DNA of 64,000 bases. It comes from Pseudomonadota bacterium. GTDB taxonomy: Bacteria; Pseudomonadota; Alphaproteobacteria; Azospirillales; Azospirillaceae. Position 1 is the stretch's first letter. The number at the start of each line of letters is the position of its first letter. Location: positions 123,527 through 187,526 of the forward strand of contig JAFAFA010000048.1 in NCBI GenBank assembly GCA_023423695.1, given 5' to 3'. Shown one piece after another: positions 8,247-18,445 of the stretch. The translations under genes were made by a program, and so were the position numbers. The notes below the pieces were generated by a model. It searched no databases and had not been told where the DNA came from. It saw nothing but the letters and a program-made list of their open reading frames with translations.

Positions 8247-9044
8247 TTACTTGGAGCCGGCCAGCAGGCGCTGCACGATCGCCTCGACGTCGCGCGCCGC
8301 GTCGCAGGAGGGCGAGCGTGTCAGCAGCGGGGTCTGATTGCGGATGGCGTCGCGCACCTTCAGGTCACGGCGGATGATGCCCGCCAGCGCCGGCTTGTAT
8401 TTCAGGAAGTTCTGGCAGGCCTTCAGGATGGTGCCGTAGGTGCGTTCGCCGTCCTTCACGCTCTGCGCCATGTTCACGACGATCCGCAGGTCGGCCGACG
8501 GGTTGGTGGCGTGGGTCAGCTTGATGAAGGCATAGGCGTCGGTCAGCGAGGTCGGCTCGTCCGTCGTCACCACCAGCGTGATGCCGGCCGGTCCCGACAG
8601 GGTGCGCACCGTGCGGTCGACGCCGGCGCCCATGTCCATCACCACCCGGTCATAGCTCTTGGCCAGTTCCAGCAGGTCGTTGCGCAGGCCCGACAGGCGC
8701 TGGCTCGGCAGCTGCGCCAGCGTGCCCGATCCGGATCGTCCGGCGATGATGTCGAACCCGGTGTCGGGGAAGCGCTGCGCCGCCTTGGTCAGCGTCACCT
8801 CGCCGTTGATGACGGCTCCCAAATCGTTCTTGGGCGAAAAGCCGAGCTGGATGTCGACGTTGGCAAGGCCGAGGTCGCCGTCGAACAGCAGGGTGTTCAT
8901 TCCCGCCTTGGTGAGGGCGTGGCTGAGCGTGATGGAGAACCACGTCTTGCCGACGCCGCCCTTCCCGCTGGCCACGGCGATGACGTTGGCGCCGCGCAGC
9001 GGGCGAACGTTCTTGAGGGCGGCCGGGAACACCGGATCGGTCAT
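8247..9044 (-). CDS. flhG: MinD/ParA-type ATPase, flagellar number regulator
   Basis: 265 residues. Deviant Walker A motif GKGGVGKT at 27-34, Walker A' region with FDGDLGLANVDIQLG, and switch motif VVMDMGAGVDRTVR. The length matches FlhG (FleN/YlxH). FlhG restricts flagellum number, usually acting against FlhF at the cell pole, and can stimulate the FlhF GTPase. Its start overlaps the flhF stop (ATGA), so the two are coupled. Present with flhF, this points to a polar flagellum. Confidence 0.92.
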   Translation of the reverse strand: MTDPVFPAALKNVRPLRGANVIAVASGKGGVGKTWFSITLSHALTKAGMNTLLFDGDLGLANVDIQLGFSPKNDLGAVINGEVTLTKAAQRFPDTGFDIIAGRSGSGTLAQLPSQRLSGLRNDLLELAKSYDRVVMDMGAGVDRTVRTLSGPAGITLVVTTDEPTSLTDAYAFIKLTHATNPSADLRIVVNMAQSVKDGERTYGTILKACQNFLKYKPALAGIIRRDLKVRDAIRNQTPLLTRSPSCDAARDVEAIVQRLLAGSK

Positions 9045-10279
9045 GGCAGGGTCCTCGACGAGGGGGAACTGGAGGCTTTTGCCTTGGTTGCGGATTTTGC
9101 GGTTGCGGGTTTCGTTGGCTTGGCGGCGGCCCTGCGTGCCGGTGCCGGCGCCTGTTCCATCTCTTCCGGATCCTTCCCGGAATAGGGATCATGGTCCGGA
9201 TCGTCGTCCCAGCGGCTTTCCCTGGCGCCATTCCCGGCCGTTTCCCTGGGCACATCCCGGGGCTTGCCGCGGGACGTCGTCTCCTTGGCGGCGGGCGCCT
9301 TCTCCTCGGCCGGGATCATCATGCGGGCGAGCGCCAGCGGGTTCAGGGCGGTCAGCCCCTCCGCCACCTTGGACGACACGCTGACGTCGCAGAAGGACAG
9401 CCGGGCGCGGGCGGCGATCGCCAGCAGGCTGCCCAGCCGGCGGGCCATGTCCAGCCGGGTGACCAGCATCCGCCGCACCCCGACCGCCTTGAAGGCCAGC
9501 GCCATGTCGGCGGCCTCCAGCGCGTCCAGCCCGGCGGGCAGAACCAGCACCGGCTCCACCTCCCCGGCGGACAGCATGGCGCGGAGATCCTGCATGTCCT
9601 CGGCGTCGAACGGGTTGCGGCCGGCGGTGTCGACCAGAACGAGATCGGTCTTGCGGTGGACCTCGAAGGCGCCGGCCAGCGCGTCGGGGTCCTCCACCGT
9701 CGCCAGCTTCAGCTTCATCAGCCGGGTGAAGGCGGCCAACTGGTCGACGCCGCCCGCGCGTACCGTGTCGGTGGTGATGACGCCGACCGAGCGCTTCTTG
9801 AAGACGGCGCGGGCCGCCAGCTTGGCCGCGACCAGCGTCTTGCCCGATCCCGGCGGCCCGACCAGCGCCAGCGGCTTCACCGCCGTGCGCCCGTCCGGCA
9901 GCGGGTTGAAGGTGAAATAGGAGTCGAGCGCCGAGCCCAGCGCCAGCCGCGGATCCTCGGTGTCGAGGCCCGACGCGGCGTCGATCAGCTGTTCGGCCAG
10001 GGTGGCGGGGACGCCGTGGCGCTGCAGGGCGTCGGCCACCACCTCGCCCACGTCGATCTCGGGTTCCACCGGCTTCGGCGGGGCCTTGGCCCGGCTGCCG
10101 CGCGCACCGCCGGAGACGGGGGCTGCCGGCAGGTCGTCCTCTTCCACAGCCGCCGTGACGCGCACGCCGCCGCCTTCCTCCTCGCGCGTCGCGACGATGA
10201 TGGCGTCGTCGCCCAGCGACTGGCGCACCATCCGCATGGCGTCGGACATGGTCTTGGCGTGGAAGGACTTCAGCCGCAT
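9041..10279 (-). CDS. flhF: SRP-type GTPase, flagellar placement protein
   Basis: 412 residues. The N-terminus MRLKSFHAKTMSDAMRMVR is the conserved FlhF B-domain start. An N domain and a G domain follow, with the P-loop GPPGSGKT at 141-148, the TTDTVRAGGVDQL motif and DTAGRNPFD. A basic C-terminal tail of about 90 residues (Lys/Ala/Pro-rich) is unusually long and probably disordered. FlhF recruits the first flagellar components to the cell pole. It is in the operon between flhA and flhG. Confidence 0.93.
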   Translation of the reverse strand: MRLKSFHAKTMSDAMRMVRQSLGDDAIIVATREEEGGGVRVTAAVEEDDLPAAPVSGGARGSRAKAPPKPVEPEIDVGEVVADALQRHGVPATLAEQLIDAASGLDTEDPRLALGSALDSYFTFNPLPDGRTAVKPLALVGPPGSGKTLVAAKLAARAVFKKRSVGVITTDTVRAGGVDQLAAFTRLMKLKLATVEDPDALAGAFEVHRKTDLVLVDTAGRNPFDAEDMQDLRAMLSAGEVEPVLVLPAGLDALEAADMALAFKAVGVRRMLVTRLDMARRLGSLLAIAARARLSFCDVSVSSKVAEGLTALNPLALARMMIPAEEKAPAAKETTSRGKPRDVPRETAGNGARESRWDDDPDHDPYSGKDPEEMEQAPAPARRAAAKPTKPATAKSATKAKASSSPSSRTLP

Positions 10280-10325
10280 CGGCGGTGCCTTCCGTCAGGC
10301 AAGGGGGAGAGAACGGCGCGCACCA

Positions 10326-12494
10326 TCAGATCTGCCCCAGGGTCTTGATGCGGGCCTTCGGGTGGATCTCGTTCTGGGACATGACCACGGTGGCCGGCCG
10401 GAACCGCTCGACGATGGAGCGGACGAACGGCCGGATCAGCGGGCTGGTCAACAGAACGGGGCTCTCGCCCATCATGGCATGTCGCTCGAAGGTTTGGCGG
10501 ACGGAGGTGATGAACTGCTGCAGGCGGGACGGGGCCATCGTCAGCTGCCGGTCGTCGCCGTCGCCCACCAGAGACTCGGCGAACGCCTGCTCCCATTCGG
10601 GCGACAGGGTGACGAGCGGGATGAAGCCCATCTCGTTCGTGTTCGCGTCGCAGATCTGCCGGGCAAGGCGGGACCGCACATGCTCGGTGATCTGGGTGAT
10701 GCTGCGGGTCTGGCTGGTCGCTTCTGATACCCCTTCCAATATGGTGGGAAGATCCCGGATCGAGACGCGTTCGGCAAGGAGATTCTGCAACACCCGTTGC
10801 AATCCGCCCACAGTGATCTGATTCGGCACCACGTCGGCGATCAGCTTCTGGTGTTCCTTGTCGGTCTCGTCCAGCAGCTTCTGCGTCTCGGTGAAGGACA
10901 GCAGCTCCTGCATGTTGTCCTTGATCAGCTCGGTCAGGTGGGTGGTGACCACGGTCGACGGGTCGACCACGGTGTAGCCCTTGAACAGAGCCTCCTCGCG
11001 GTATCCCGGCTCGATCCAGATGGCGGGCAGGCCGAAGGTCGGCTCCACCGTCTGCTCGCCGGGCAGGCTCATGGCGTCGCCGCGCGGGTCCATCACCAGC
11101 AGCATGTTGGGCCGGATGTCGCCGCGCCCGGCCTCGATCTCCTTCACCCTGATGATGTAGGTGTTGGGCGGAAGCTGCAGATTGTCCTGGATGCGCACCG
11201 CCGGCATGACGAAGCCGACCTCGCCGGCGATCTGCCGGCGCAGGCCCTTGATCTGGTCGGTCAGCCGGTGGCTTCCCGCCTGCGGCTGGTTGATCAGCGA
11301 CAGGAGGCCGTAGCCCAGCTCCAGCCGGATAAGGTCGATGGCGAGCGCGGTGGCGATCGGCTCGTCCGGGGCCGGTCCGGCTCCGGGCATGCCGCCCGGC
11401 CCTGCGCCGGCCGCGGCCTCCTCCGCCGCGGCGGCCTCCTCCGCTTCCTTCTTCGCGCGCAGGCGCGGCATGTACCAGGCGGCGGCACCGACGGCGGCGA
11501 TGACCGGAGCCAGCGTCAGGATCGGCATGCCCGGCAGCAGGGCCAGCACGCCGATGGCGCCGGCCGACAGCGCCAGAGCCTGGCTGTGGCCGGTCAGCTG
11601 CCCCACCACCGCCTTGTCGGTGGAGCCGCCCATGCCGGCCTTCGACACCAGGAAGCCGGCGGAGATCGAGATCACCAGCGCCGGGATCTGGGAGACGAGG
11701 CCGTCGCCGATGGTCAGCTTGGTGAAGGTGTCCAGCGCCGTCATCACCGGCATGTCGTGGCGCAGCACCGCGATGGTGACGCCGCCGATGATGTTGATGA
11801 ACATGATCATCAGGCCGGCGACCGCGTCGCCCTTGACGAACTTCGACGCACCGTCCATGGAGCCGAAGAAGGCGCTTTCGTCCTCCAGCTCCTTGCGCCG
11901 CGCGCGCGCCGTGCCTTCGTCGATCATGCCGGCCGACAGGTCGGCGTCGATGGCCATCTGCTTGCCGGGCATGGCGTCCAGGGTGAAGCGCGCCGCGACC
12001 TCGGCGATGCGGCCCGAACCGGCGGTGATGACCTTGAAGTTCACGATCGTCAGGATGGCGTAGATGATCACGCCGATGACGAAATCGCCGCCCATGACGA
12101 GGCTGGCGAAAGCCTCGATCACATGGCCGGCGGCCGACGTGCCCTCATGCCCCTGCGTCAGGATCAGGCGCGTGGAGGCCATGTTCAAGGATAGGCGCAG
12201 AAGCGTGGTGATCAGCAGGATCGTCGGGTAGGACGACAGCTCCAGCGGCTTTTCGATGAACAGCACCACCATCAGGATCAGGATGGAGATGGTGATGTTC
12301 AGCCCCAGCATCATGTCGAGCATGACGCTGGGCAGCGGCATGATCAGCCCGACCACGACGATCAGGATGCCGATGGCCATCGCCACGTCGCCGCGCTTCA
12401 GCGACGCTTTGGCGACTGCCCACATCTCGCCGAAGGCGGCCATGTTGCCGGGACCGCCGCCCCCGCCGCCGCTATTCTGTTCCGTCAGCGCCAT
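10326..12494 (-). CDS. flhA: flagellar type III export gate protein FlhA
   Basis: 722 residues. Eight membrane helices occupy about 35-340 with the FHIPEP-family signature (LRLSLNMASTRLIL...GHEG) near 105. The cytoplasmic domain follows, with GYGLLSLIN and the C-terminal ERFRPATVVMSQNEI segment. The Gly-rich N-terminal tail and an Ala/Glu-rich linker before the cytoplasmic domain (about 345-380) are slightly longer than usual. FlhA forms the nonameric export gate ring and, with FlhB, uses the proton motive force to export rod, hook and filament subunits. It is followed closely by flhF. Confidence 0.95.
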   Translation of the reverse strand: MALTEQNSGGGGGGPGNMAAFGEMWAVAKASLKRGDVAMAIGILIVVVGLIMPLPSVMLDMMLGLNITISILILMVVLFIEKPLELSSYPTILLITTLLRLSLNMASTRLILTQGHEGTSAAGHVIEAFASLVMGGDFVIGVIIYAILTIVNFKVITAGSGRIAEVAARFTLDAMPGKQMAIDADLSAGMIDEGTARARRKELEDESAFFGSMDGASKFVKGDAVAGLMIMFINIIGGVTIAVLRHDMPVMTALDTFTKLTIGDGLVSQIPALVISISAGFLVSKAGMGGSTDKAVVGQLTGHSQALALSAGAIGVLALLPGMPILTLAPVIAAVGAAAWYMPRLRAKKEAEEAAAAEEAAAGAGPGGMPGAGPAPDEPIATALAIDLIRLELGYGLLSLINQPQAGSHRLTDQIKGLRRQIAGEVGFVMPAVRIQDNLQLPPNTYIIRVKEIEAGRGDIRPNMLLVMDPRGDAMSLPGEQTVEPTFGLPAIWIEPGYREEALFKGYTVVDPSTVVTTHLTELIKDNMQELLSFTETQKLLDETDKEHQKLIADVVPNQITVGGLQRVLQNLLAERVSIRDLPTILEGVSEATSQTRSITQITEHVRSRLARQICDANTNEMGFIPLVTLSPEWEQAFAESLVGDGDDRQLTMAPSRLQQFITSVRQTFERHAMMGESPVLLTSPLIRPFVRSIVERFRPATVVMSQNEIHPKARIKTLGQI

Positions 12495-12534
12495 GGATGC
12501 TCCCGCCGCTCAGGGCCCGGTCCCGGACCGGCCG

Positions 12535-14100
<1,566 letters not shown>

Positions 14101-14104
14101 AGCC

Positions 14105-15001
14105 TTACGCTCCCACTCTCGGGGCTTCCCGGTCGAAATACTGGATCCGCTTTCCAGGCGGCAGGACGGCGTTCAGGAGCATCTCCAGACGCCGCGGATT
14201 CTCCTGGCGCGCGATGGATACGGCGCCGATGGTGTAGAGGGTCTTGACCAGCGCGTCCTCCTCCGCCGAGCGCTCCACCTTGGCGGCGAGCGGGGAGAGG
14301 ACGACGTTGCCGAGCACGGCCCCGTAGAAGGTCGTCAACAGTGCCAGCGCCATCGCCGGCCCGATGGCCGACGGGTCGCTCAGGCTGCCAAGCATCTGCA
14401 CGAGGCCGACCAGCGTGCCGATCAACCCCATGGCCGGGGCCACTTCCGACGCGCGGCGCAGCACGCCGGCGCTCTTGCCCAGGGCGCCCGCGGTCGCCTC
14501 GACCTCGCCGGTCAGCATCTGCTCGATGGTGTCGGGCGGATGCCCTTCGGTGATCAGGGTGACGCTGCGGTGCAGGAAGGGCTCGCCGCGCAGTTCCGGC
14601 AGGACGTTGCGCAGGGTCTCCGGCCCGGCCCGGCGGGCGGCCTCGGCCAGCAGGATCACCTGCCGCGCCACGCCCTTGGGGTCCAAGGTCTGGTGGACCA
14701 GCACCGCCGCCGCGCTCCGCCACGCCACCGCCACGTCGCCCAGCGAGAAGGAGGCGGTGGTGACCGCCAGCGTCCCGCCCAGCACGATCAGCAGCGACGG
14801 CGGGTCGAGGAAGGCGCGCGCCGAACCGCCGGTGGTGATCGCCAGCAGGATCACCGCCGCCGCCGCGGCAAGCCCGACCAGGGTCGCCACGTCCAGCCCG
14901 CCGCGCAGCCGCACGCCCCGCACCGGCGCGGCGGCGGGCGCCGCCGGCTGCGGTTGGGCGGCCTTGGCGCGGGATGCGGCGCTGTCGGACGGAATCGCCA
15001 T
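14105..15001 (-). CDS. MotA/TolQ/ExbB-type proton channel protein of the flagellar operon
   Basis: 298 residues. An Ala/Pro-rich N-terminal tail of about 30 residues is followed by four membrane helices: two near 37-80 and two near 190-245 (APAMGLIGTLVGLVQMLG; ALLTTFYGAVLGNVVLSPL), with the cytoplasmic domain between them as in MotA. The AMGLIGTLVGL motif is typical of MotA/PomA. No motB partner lies next to it, so the B subunit must be encoded elsewhere. Its start overlaps the fliN stop (ATGA). MotA/PomA-like function, proton or sodium translocation for the stator, is inferred. Confidence 0.82.
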   Translation of the reverse strand: MAIPSDSAASRAKAAQPQPAAPAAAPVRGVRLRGGLDVATLVGLAAAAAVILLAITTGGSARAFLDPPSLLIVLGGTLAVTTASFSLGDVAVAWRSAAAVLVHQTLDPKGVARQVILLAEAARRAGPETLRNVLPELRGEPFLHRSVTLITEGHPPDTIEQMLTGEVEATAGALGKSAGVLRRASEVAPAMGLIGTLVGLVQMLGSLSDPSAIGPAMALALLTTFYGAVLGNVVLSPLAAKVERSAEEDALVKTLYTIGAVSIARQENPRRLEMLLNAVLPPGKRIQYFDREAPRVGA

Positions 15002-15318
15002 CAGCCCCGGTCCGACTTGATGATTTCCGTCATGGTCACGCCAAGCCGGTCTTCCACCACCACCACCTCGCCGCGGGCGACCAGACGGTTGTTGACGTAG
15101 ATGTCGATGGCCTCGCCGACCTTGCGGTCCAGTTCCACCACCGCGCCGCGGCCCAGCTTCAGAAGCTGCGCCACCTGCATCGTCGACTTGCCCAGCACCG
15201 CGGAGATCTGGACGGGGATGTCGTACACCGCCTCCAGATCCTTGGCGATTCCGGGGCTGGCGTAATCGTCGCCATCGCCACCGTGCAGGTCGTTCAGCGA
15301 GAAATTGTCGCTCGGCAT
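15001..15318 (-). CDS. fliN: flagellar motor switch protein FliN
   Basis: 105 residues, dominated by one SpoA domain (about 27-100). It has the typical pattern DIPVQISAVLGKSTMQVAQLL, LGRGAVVELDR, the VNNRLVARGEVVVVEDRLGV stretch and a C-terminal TEII. FliN forms the lower C-ring and docks FliH-FliI cargo complexes and CheY-P. Short length and lack of a long N-terminal extension match FliN rather than FliM. It lies between fliH and the motA-like gene, coupled to the latter. Confidence 0.93.
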   Translation of the reverse strand: MPSDNFSLNDLHGGDGDDYASPGIAKDLEAVYDIPVQISAVLGKSTMQVAQLLKLGRGAVVELDRKVGEAIDIYVNNRLVARGEVVVVEDRLGVTMTEIIKSDRG

Positions 15319-15352
15319 GTCGGTCTCGGACCTCCTTCAATCCGGTCACCCC

Positions 15353-16126
15353 TTAGACGGGGGCCGGAGCCTCCAGCATGTGCGCGGCACGGCGTTCGAT
15401 CTCGGCTAGCAACTGGGCGGTGTCCCGCTCCATGCCGCCTTCGGCCCATTCGATGCGGCAGCCGCCGGGCGCGATCGACGGATCGCCGATCACCATCAGC
15501 TTGGCGCCGAAACCGCTCGCCCCGACCGTCCGGTCCAGATGGTCGCGCACCAGCCCCATCGTGTCCTCCGCCACCCGGATGACCAGCCGCGGCTCGTCGA
15601 TCAGGTCGGTCAGGCAGGTGCGGACCATCGCCTCCACCTCGGCCATCCCGCCACGCCGCGCCCATTCGGGCAACAGCTTGCGGACGATGGCCATCGCCAG
15701 ATGGACCGGCTGTTCGGAGCGCATGGCGTTGCCCGCCTCGTGCGTCGCCAGCAAGCGGGACACCCCGTCGGCGATCTGTGAGAGAGCGTTGGCGATGCGG
15801 TTGTTCACCGTCGCCTCGACCTCCGCCTTGCCGCGCTCGTACCCGGTGTTCTGACCGGCGGCCATGCCGTCGGTGAAACCCTTGCCGTATCCGGCGGCCG
15901 TGCCTTCCGACTTGCCGGCGGCCAGACCCTCCTCGTAGCCCTGGGCGCGGGCGGCGGCCAGTTCCTCCTCGCCGAAGGTCGGCGCGGGCGGGGGCGGGGG
16001 CTCCTCCGGCTCCGGCGGCAGGGCGAATTCGTCCTCCGGCAGCAGATCGTCGTCTTCCACATGGGTCATGCGGGGCACGGCGTCCACGTCGAAGGACTCG
16101 TCGAAGAGGAATTTGCGCACGCTCAT
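15353..16126 (-). CDS. fliH: flagellar export ATPase regulator FliH
   Basis: 257 residues. The N-terminal acidic and Pro-rich region (about 20-50, with a run of prolines) is followed by a helical segment with repeated small-residue spacing (GYEEGLAAGKSEGTAAGYGKGF), the GxxxG repeats typical of FliH. A C-terminal globular domain (about 140-250) resembles the peripheral stalk/FliH fold. FliH binds FliI and FliN and guides the ATPase to the export gate. In the Caulobacter order the equivalent gene (flbE) lies downstream of fliG; here it directly follows fliF. Confidence 0.85.
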   Translation of the reverse strand: MSVRKFLFDESFDVDAVPRMTHVEDDDLLPEDEFALPPEPEEPPPPPAPTFGEEELAAARAQGYEEGLAAGKSEGTAAGYGKGFTDGMAAGQNTGYERGKAEVEATVNNRIANALSQIADGVSRLLATHEAGNAMRSEQPVHLAMAIVRKLLPEWARRGGMAEVEAMVRTCLTDLIDEPRLVIRVAEDTMGLVRDHLDRTVGASGFGAKLMVIGDPSIAPGGCRIEWAEGGMERDTAQLLAEIERRAAHMLEAPAPV

Positions 16127-16176
16127 CGCCGCGGCCCTCCCTCAGCAGGCGGTATGGAAACGGAGGCCGGCATGGC

Positions 16177-17838
16177 TCAGCTCTCCTGGTACAGCCAGTT
16201 GCGCAGGATGGAGACCGCCTCTTCCGGGTGCTTGTCGACGATCTCGCCGACCTTGCGCAGGGACGACGCGCGAACGCGGCCTTCCACCCGGTTGATGTCG
16301 ATCATCTGTTCCAGCTCCTCGTCGGCCTGCGCCGCTTCCAGTGCCAGATCCTGGGCCAGCGCGCCGGTGGGGGCGGCAAGGGCGGCCGGCATGCCGGCCT
16401 GATCGGTCAGCAGGCGGTCCATCTCGTCCTCCTCCTGCATCTCGGCCTTCTCGAAGGCGCGGGAGATCAGGGGGCGGATGACCAGCAGGATGATCAGGAC
16501 GGCGACGATGCCCAGAACCACCATCTCCGCGATGCGGAACAGGTCGTCCTTGGTCATGCCCATGAACAGCTCTTCCGGCTTCTGGACGTCGTCCTCGGGC
16601 GACCAGAAGCGCATGTTGATCACCTCCAGCGAGTCGCCGCGCACGGCGTCCAGCCCCACGGCGGACCGCACCAGCGCCTTGATGCTCTCGATCTCCTGCT
16701 CGCTGCGCGGCTGGTAGGCCGGCGGCGCTTCCCTGGAGGTCTGGTAGGTGCCGTCCACCAGCACGGCGACCGACAGGCGGCGGACGGTGCCGGCCTCGCG
16801 CACATGCGACTTGGTGGTCTTGGTGATCTCGTAGTTGATCGTCTCTTCGTTGCGGTTCGACTTGTTCGACGACAGGGGGCTGGCGCTGCTGCTGGCCTGC
16901 GCGGTCGGCAGGTTCTGGTCCACCGTGACCGGGGCCAGCGGGTCGCGGTCGCTGCTCTCGTTCGATTCGGTCACCGTCTGGGTGGAGCGGACGACCTGGC
17001 TTTCCGGATCGAAGATTTCCGACTGGGTGGTGATGCGGTCGAAGTCGAGGTCGGCGGACACCTCCGCCCGGACCTTGCCGTAGCCCAGAGTGCGGCCCAG
17101 CAGATCCTCGATGGTGCGGGCGAGCCGGCCCTCGTAGGCCTGCTTCTTCTCCTCCGCGCTCGCCATCATCGCCTCGGCGGTGTCGCTGCCGGTTCCGCGG
17201 GCCAGGAGCTTGCCCTTGTCGTCGACGATGGAGATGCGGTTGGGATCCAGGTTGGGGACCGAGGCGGCGATCAGTTGCTGGATCGCCTGGATGTTCTCGC
17301 GGCTCAGCTGGGCGCCGGGGCGCAGCTTCAGGAAGACGCTGGCGGTGGCCGGGTTCTGCTGGCGGGCGAACAGCTCGCGCTTGGGAAGGACCAGATGGAC
17401 GCGGGCGTTCTGCACGCCGTTCAGCGTCTGCACCGTGCGCGCCATCTCGCCTTCCAGCGCACGCAGGTGGTTGATGTTCTGCATGAAGCTGGTGGCGCCG
17501 AAGCCTTCGCCCTTGTCGAACAGCTCGTAGCCGACCGAGCCGCCGGACGGCAGGCCCTGAGCCGCCATACGCATGCGCATCGGCCCGACCTGTTCGGCCG
17601 GGACCATGATCTTGGTGCCCGTCTTGTCGACGGTGAAGGGGACCTTGGCCTCCTCCAGCTTCTTGGCGATTGCCGCGGCTTCCGTCTGCTGGAGTTCGGC
17701 GTAGAGCAGCTCCATCTCCGGCGTGGAGAGGCGGGTCGTCAGGTAGACGAAGAATCCGATCAGCAGCAGCCCGACGCCGCCGATCGCCGCGAGGCGGGCG
17801 GGCCCGAGATTGCGCAAGGTCTGCAGCAGGTTGTTCAC
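16177..17838 (-). CDS. fliF: flagellar MS-ring protein FliF
   Basis: 553 residues from a GTG at 17838 (VNNLLQTLRNLGPARL). This start is preferred because upstream codons back to 17901 overlap the predicted sigma-54 transcription start, and a GGGGA lies 6 bases ahead. The first membrane helix is at about 15-37, the ring-building motifs lie between about 45 and 215 (YELFDKGEGFGATSFMQNIN, ARVHLVLPKRELF), and the second helix is at about 425-450. The C-terminal cytoplasmic tail that binds FliG includes VGEIVDKHPEEAVSILRNWL. FliF is the first gene of the operon; fliG does not follow it, which is unusual. Confidence 0.93.
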   Translation of the reverse strand: MNNLLQTLRNLGPARLAAIGGVGLLLIGFFVYLTTRLSTPEMELLYAELQQTEAAAIAKKLEEAKVPFTVDKTGTKIMVPAEQVGPMRMRMAAQGLPSGGSVGYELFDKGEGFGATSFMQNINHLRALEGEMARTVQTLNGVQNARVHLVLPKRELFARQQNPATASVFLKLRPGAQLSRENIQAIQQLIAASVPNLDPNRISIVDDKGKLLARGTGSDTAEAMMASAEEKKQAYEGRLARTIEDLLGRTLGYGKVRAEVSADLDFDRITTQSEIFDPESQVVRSTQTVTESNESSDRDPLAPVTVDQNLPTAQASSSASPLSSNKSNRNEETINYEITKTTKSHVREAGTVRRLSVAVLVDGTYQTSREAPPAYQPRSEQEIESIKALVRSAVGLDAVRGDSLEVINMRFWSPEDDVQKPEELFMGMTKDDLFRIAEMVVLGIVAVLIILLVIRPLISRAFEKAEMQEEDEMDRLLTDQAGMPAALAAPTGALAQDLALEAAQADEELEQMIDINRVEGRVRASSLRKVGEIVDKHPEEAVSILRNWLYQES

Positions 17839-17910
17839 GCGCGGTCCCCGATCGGAAGTCTCCCCGGCATCTTCTTCGCATCGGCCGCTTCGCTGATGCA
17901 AAACGGTTTT

Positions 17911-17926
17911 TGCAAGTTCCGCGCCG
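17911..17926 (-). promoter_or_regulatory. predicted sigma-54 promoter of the fliF operon
   Basis: On the minus strand CGGCGCGGAACTTGCA carries GG and GC separated by exactly 10 bases, matching the -24/-12 consensus TGGCACGNNNNTTGCA at 12 of 14 informative positions by eye. It would start transcription near 17900, about 60 bases before the fliF GTG. The inverted repeat TGCAAAA/TTTTGCA (17897-17914) overlaps the -12 box. FlbD, encoded in the same operon, is the obvious activator. Confidence 0.65.
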
Positions 17927-17988
17927 GGCTTGCCTACGTTGGGGCATGCTGCGGCGTCTTGATGAAGAGAGGGTTAATCGGCGGCAGT

Positions 17989-18010
17989 TTTTGCCGGGCG
18001 CCCGGCAAAA
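17989..18010. promoter_or_regulatory. 22-bp perfect palindrome upstream of fliF
   Basis: TTTTGCCGGGC (17989-17999) is followed directly by its exact reverse complement (18000-18010), without a spacer. It lies 63 bases upstream of the fliF -24 box, the normal distance for an enhancer-bound bEBP. It may also fold as a T-tailed hairpin on both strands, so a bidirectional terminator is the alternative. Confidence 0.6.
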
Positions 18011-18250
18011 TATGCCTAGTGCCCCGCAAATGTTGCAGCCCTGCGACGGTATCGTTCGGCAACCGTGGGTCACAATGCCGCGGCGAATTCTCTCTGCCTC
18101 GGATCCACAGCTTGAGCGATGCCGGACCATCGCCGCGACCATGGGTAGGGAGATACCGCCTCTTGCACGAAAAGAGTGTATTCTTGTGGTTTGCCGTATG
18201 ATTCCCGCGAAAGGATCACTGTCCAAAAGAGGTATCTGGGTCAGCAACGG

Positions 18251-18279
18251 TTGACATCGGCAGGTGCCGGTCATAGCTG
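18251..18279 (+). promoter_or_regulatory. predicted promoter of the XRE regulator gene
   Basis: TTGACA (18251-18256), 17-base spacer, TAGCTG (18274-18279). It would leave a leader of about 160 bases before the ATG at 18446. The same hexamer pair at the same spacing occurs at 5429-5457. Confidence 0.4.
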
Positions 18280-18445
18280 AGTTGCATTCCATGCCCGCAA
18301 CCGGCCGATTCGTCTTGCCCGCCGACGTCTTTCCAGCTTCGACGCCGCCTGCGACGCGTTCCGGTTCGAAGGGCCAACCGGTGTCCCGGTGAGCGTCGAC
18401 ACGGTTCGGCGGACGGGACCTGTACAGGATCGAAGGGGGAGAGCC

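Larger units (their letters stand above)
17839..18445. other. 607-bp noncoding region between fliF and the divergent XRE regulator gene
   Basis: No open frame here has a ribosome-binding site or coding bias. It holds the fliF sigma-54 promoter (17911-17926), the palindrome at 17989-18010, and the promoter candidate at 18251-18279. The stretch 18030-18250 is slightly less GC-rich than its surroundings. I see no tRNA or stable RNA in it; a small RNA cannot be excluded. Confidence 0.6.

Noticed and set aside
16228..18201. Long open frame on the plus strand opposite fliF
   Set aside because: Same antisense artefact; fliF motifs on the minus strand are unambiguous.
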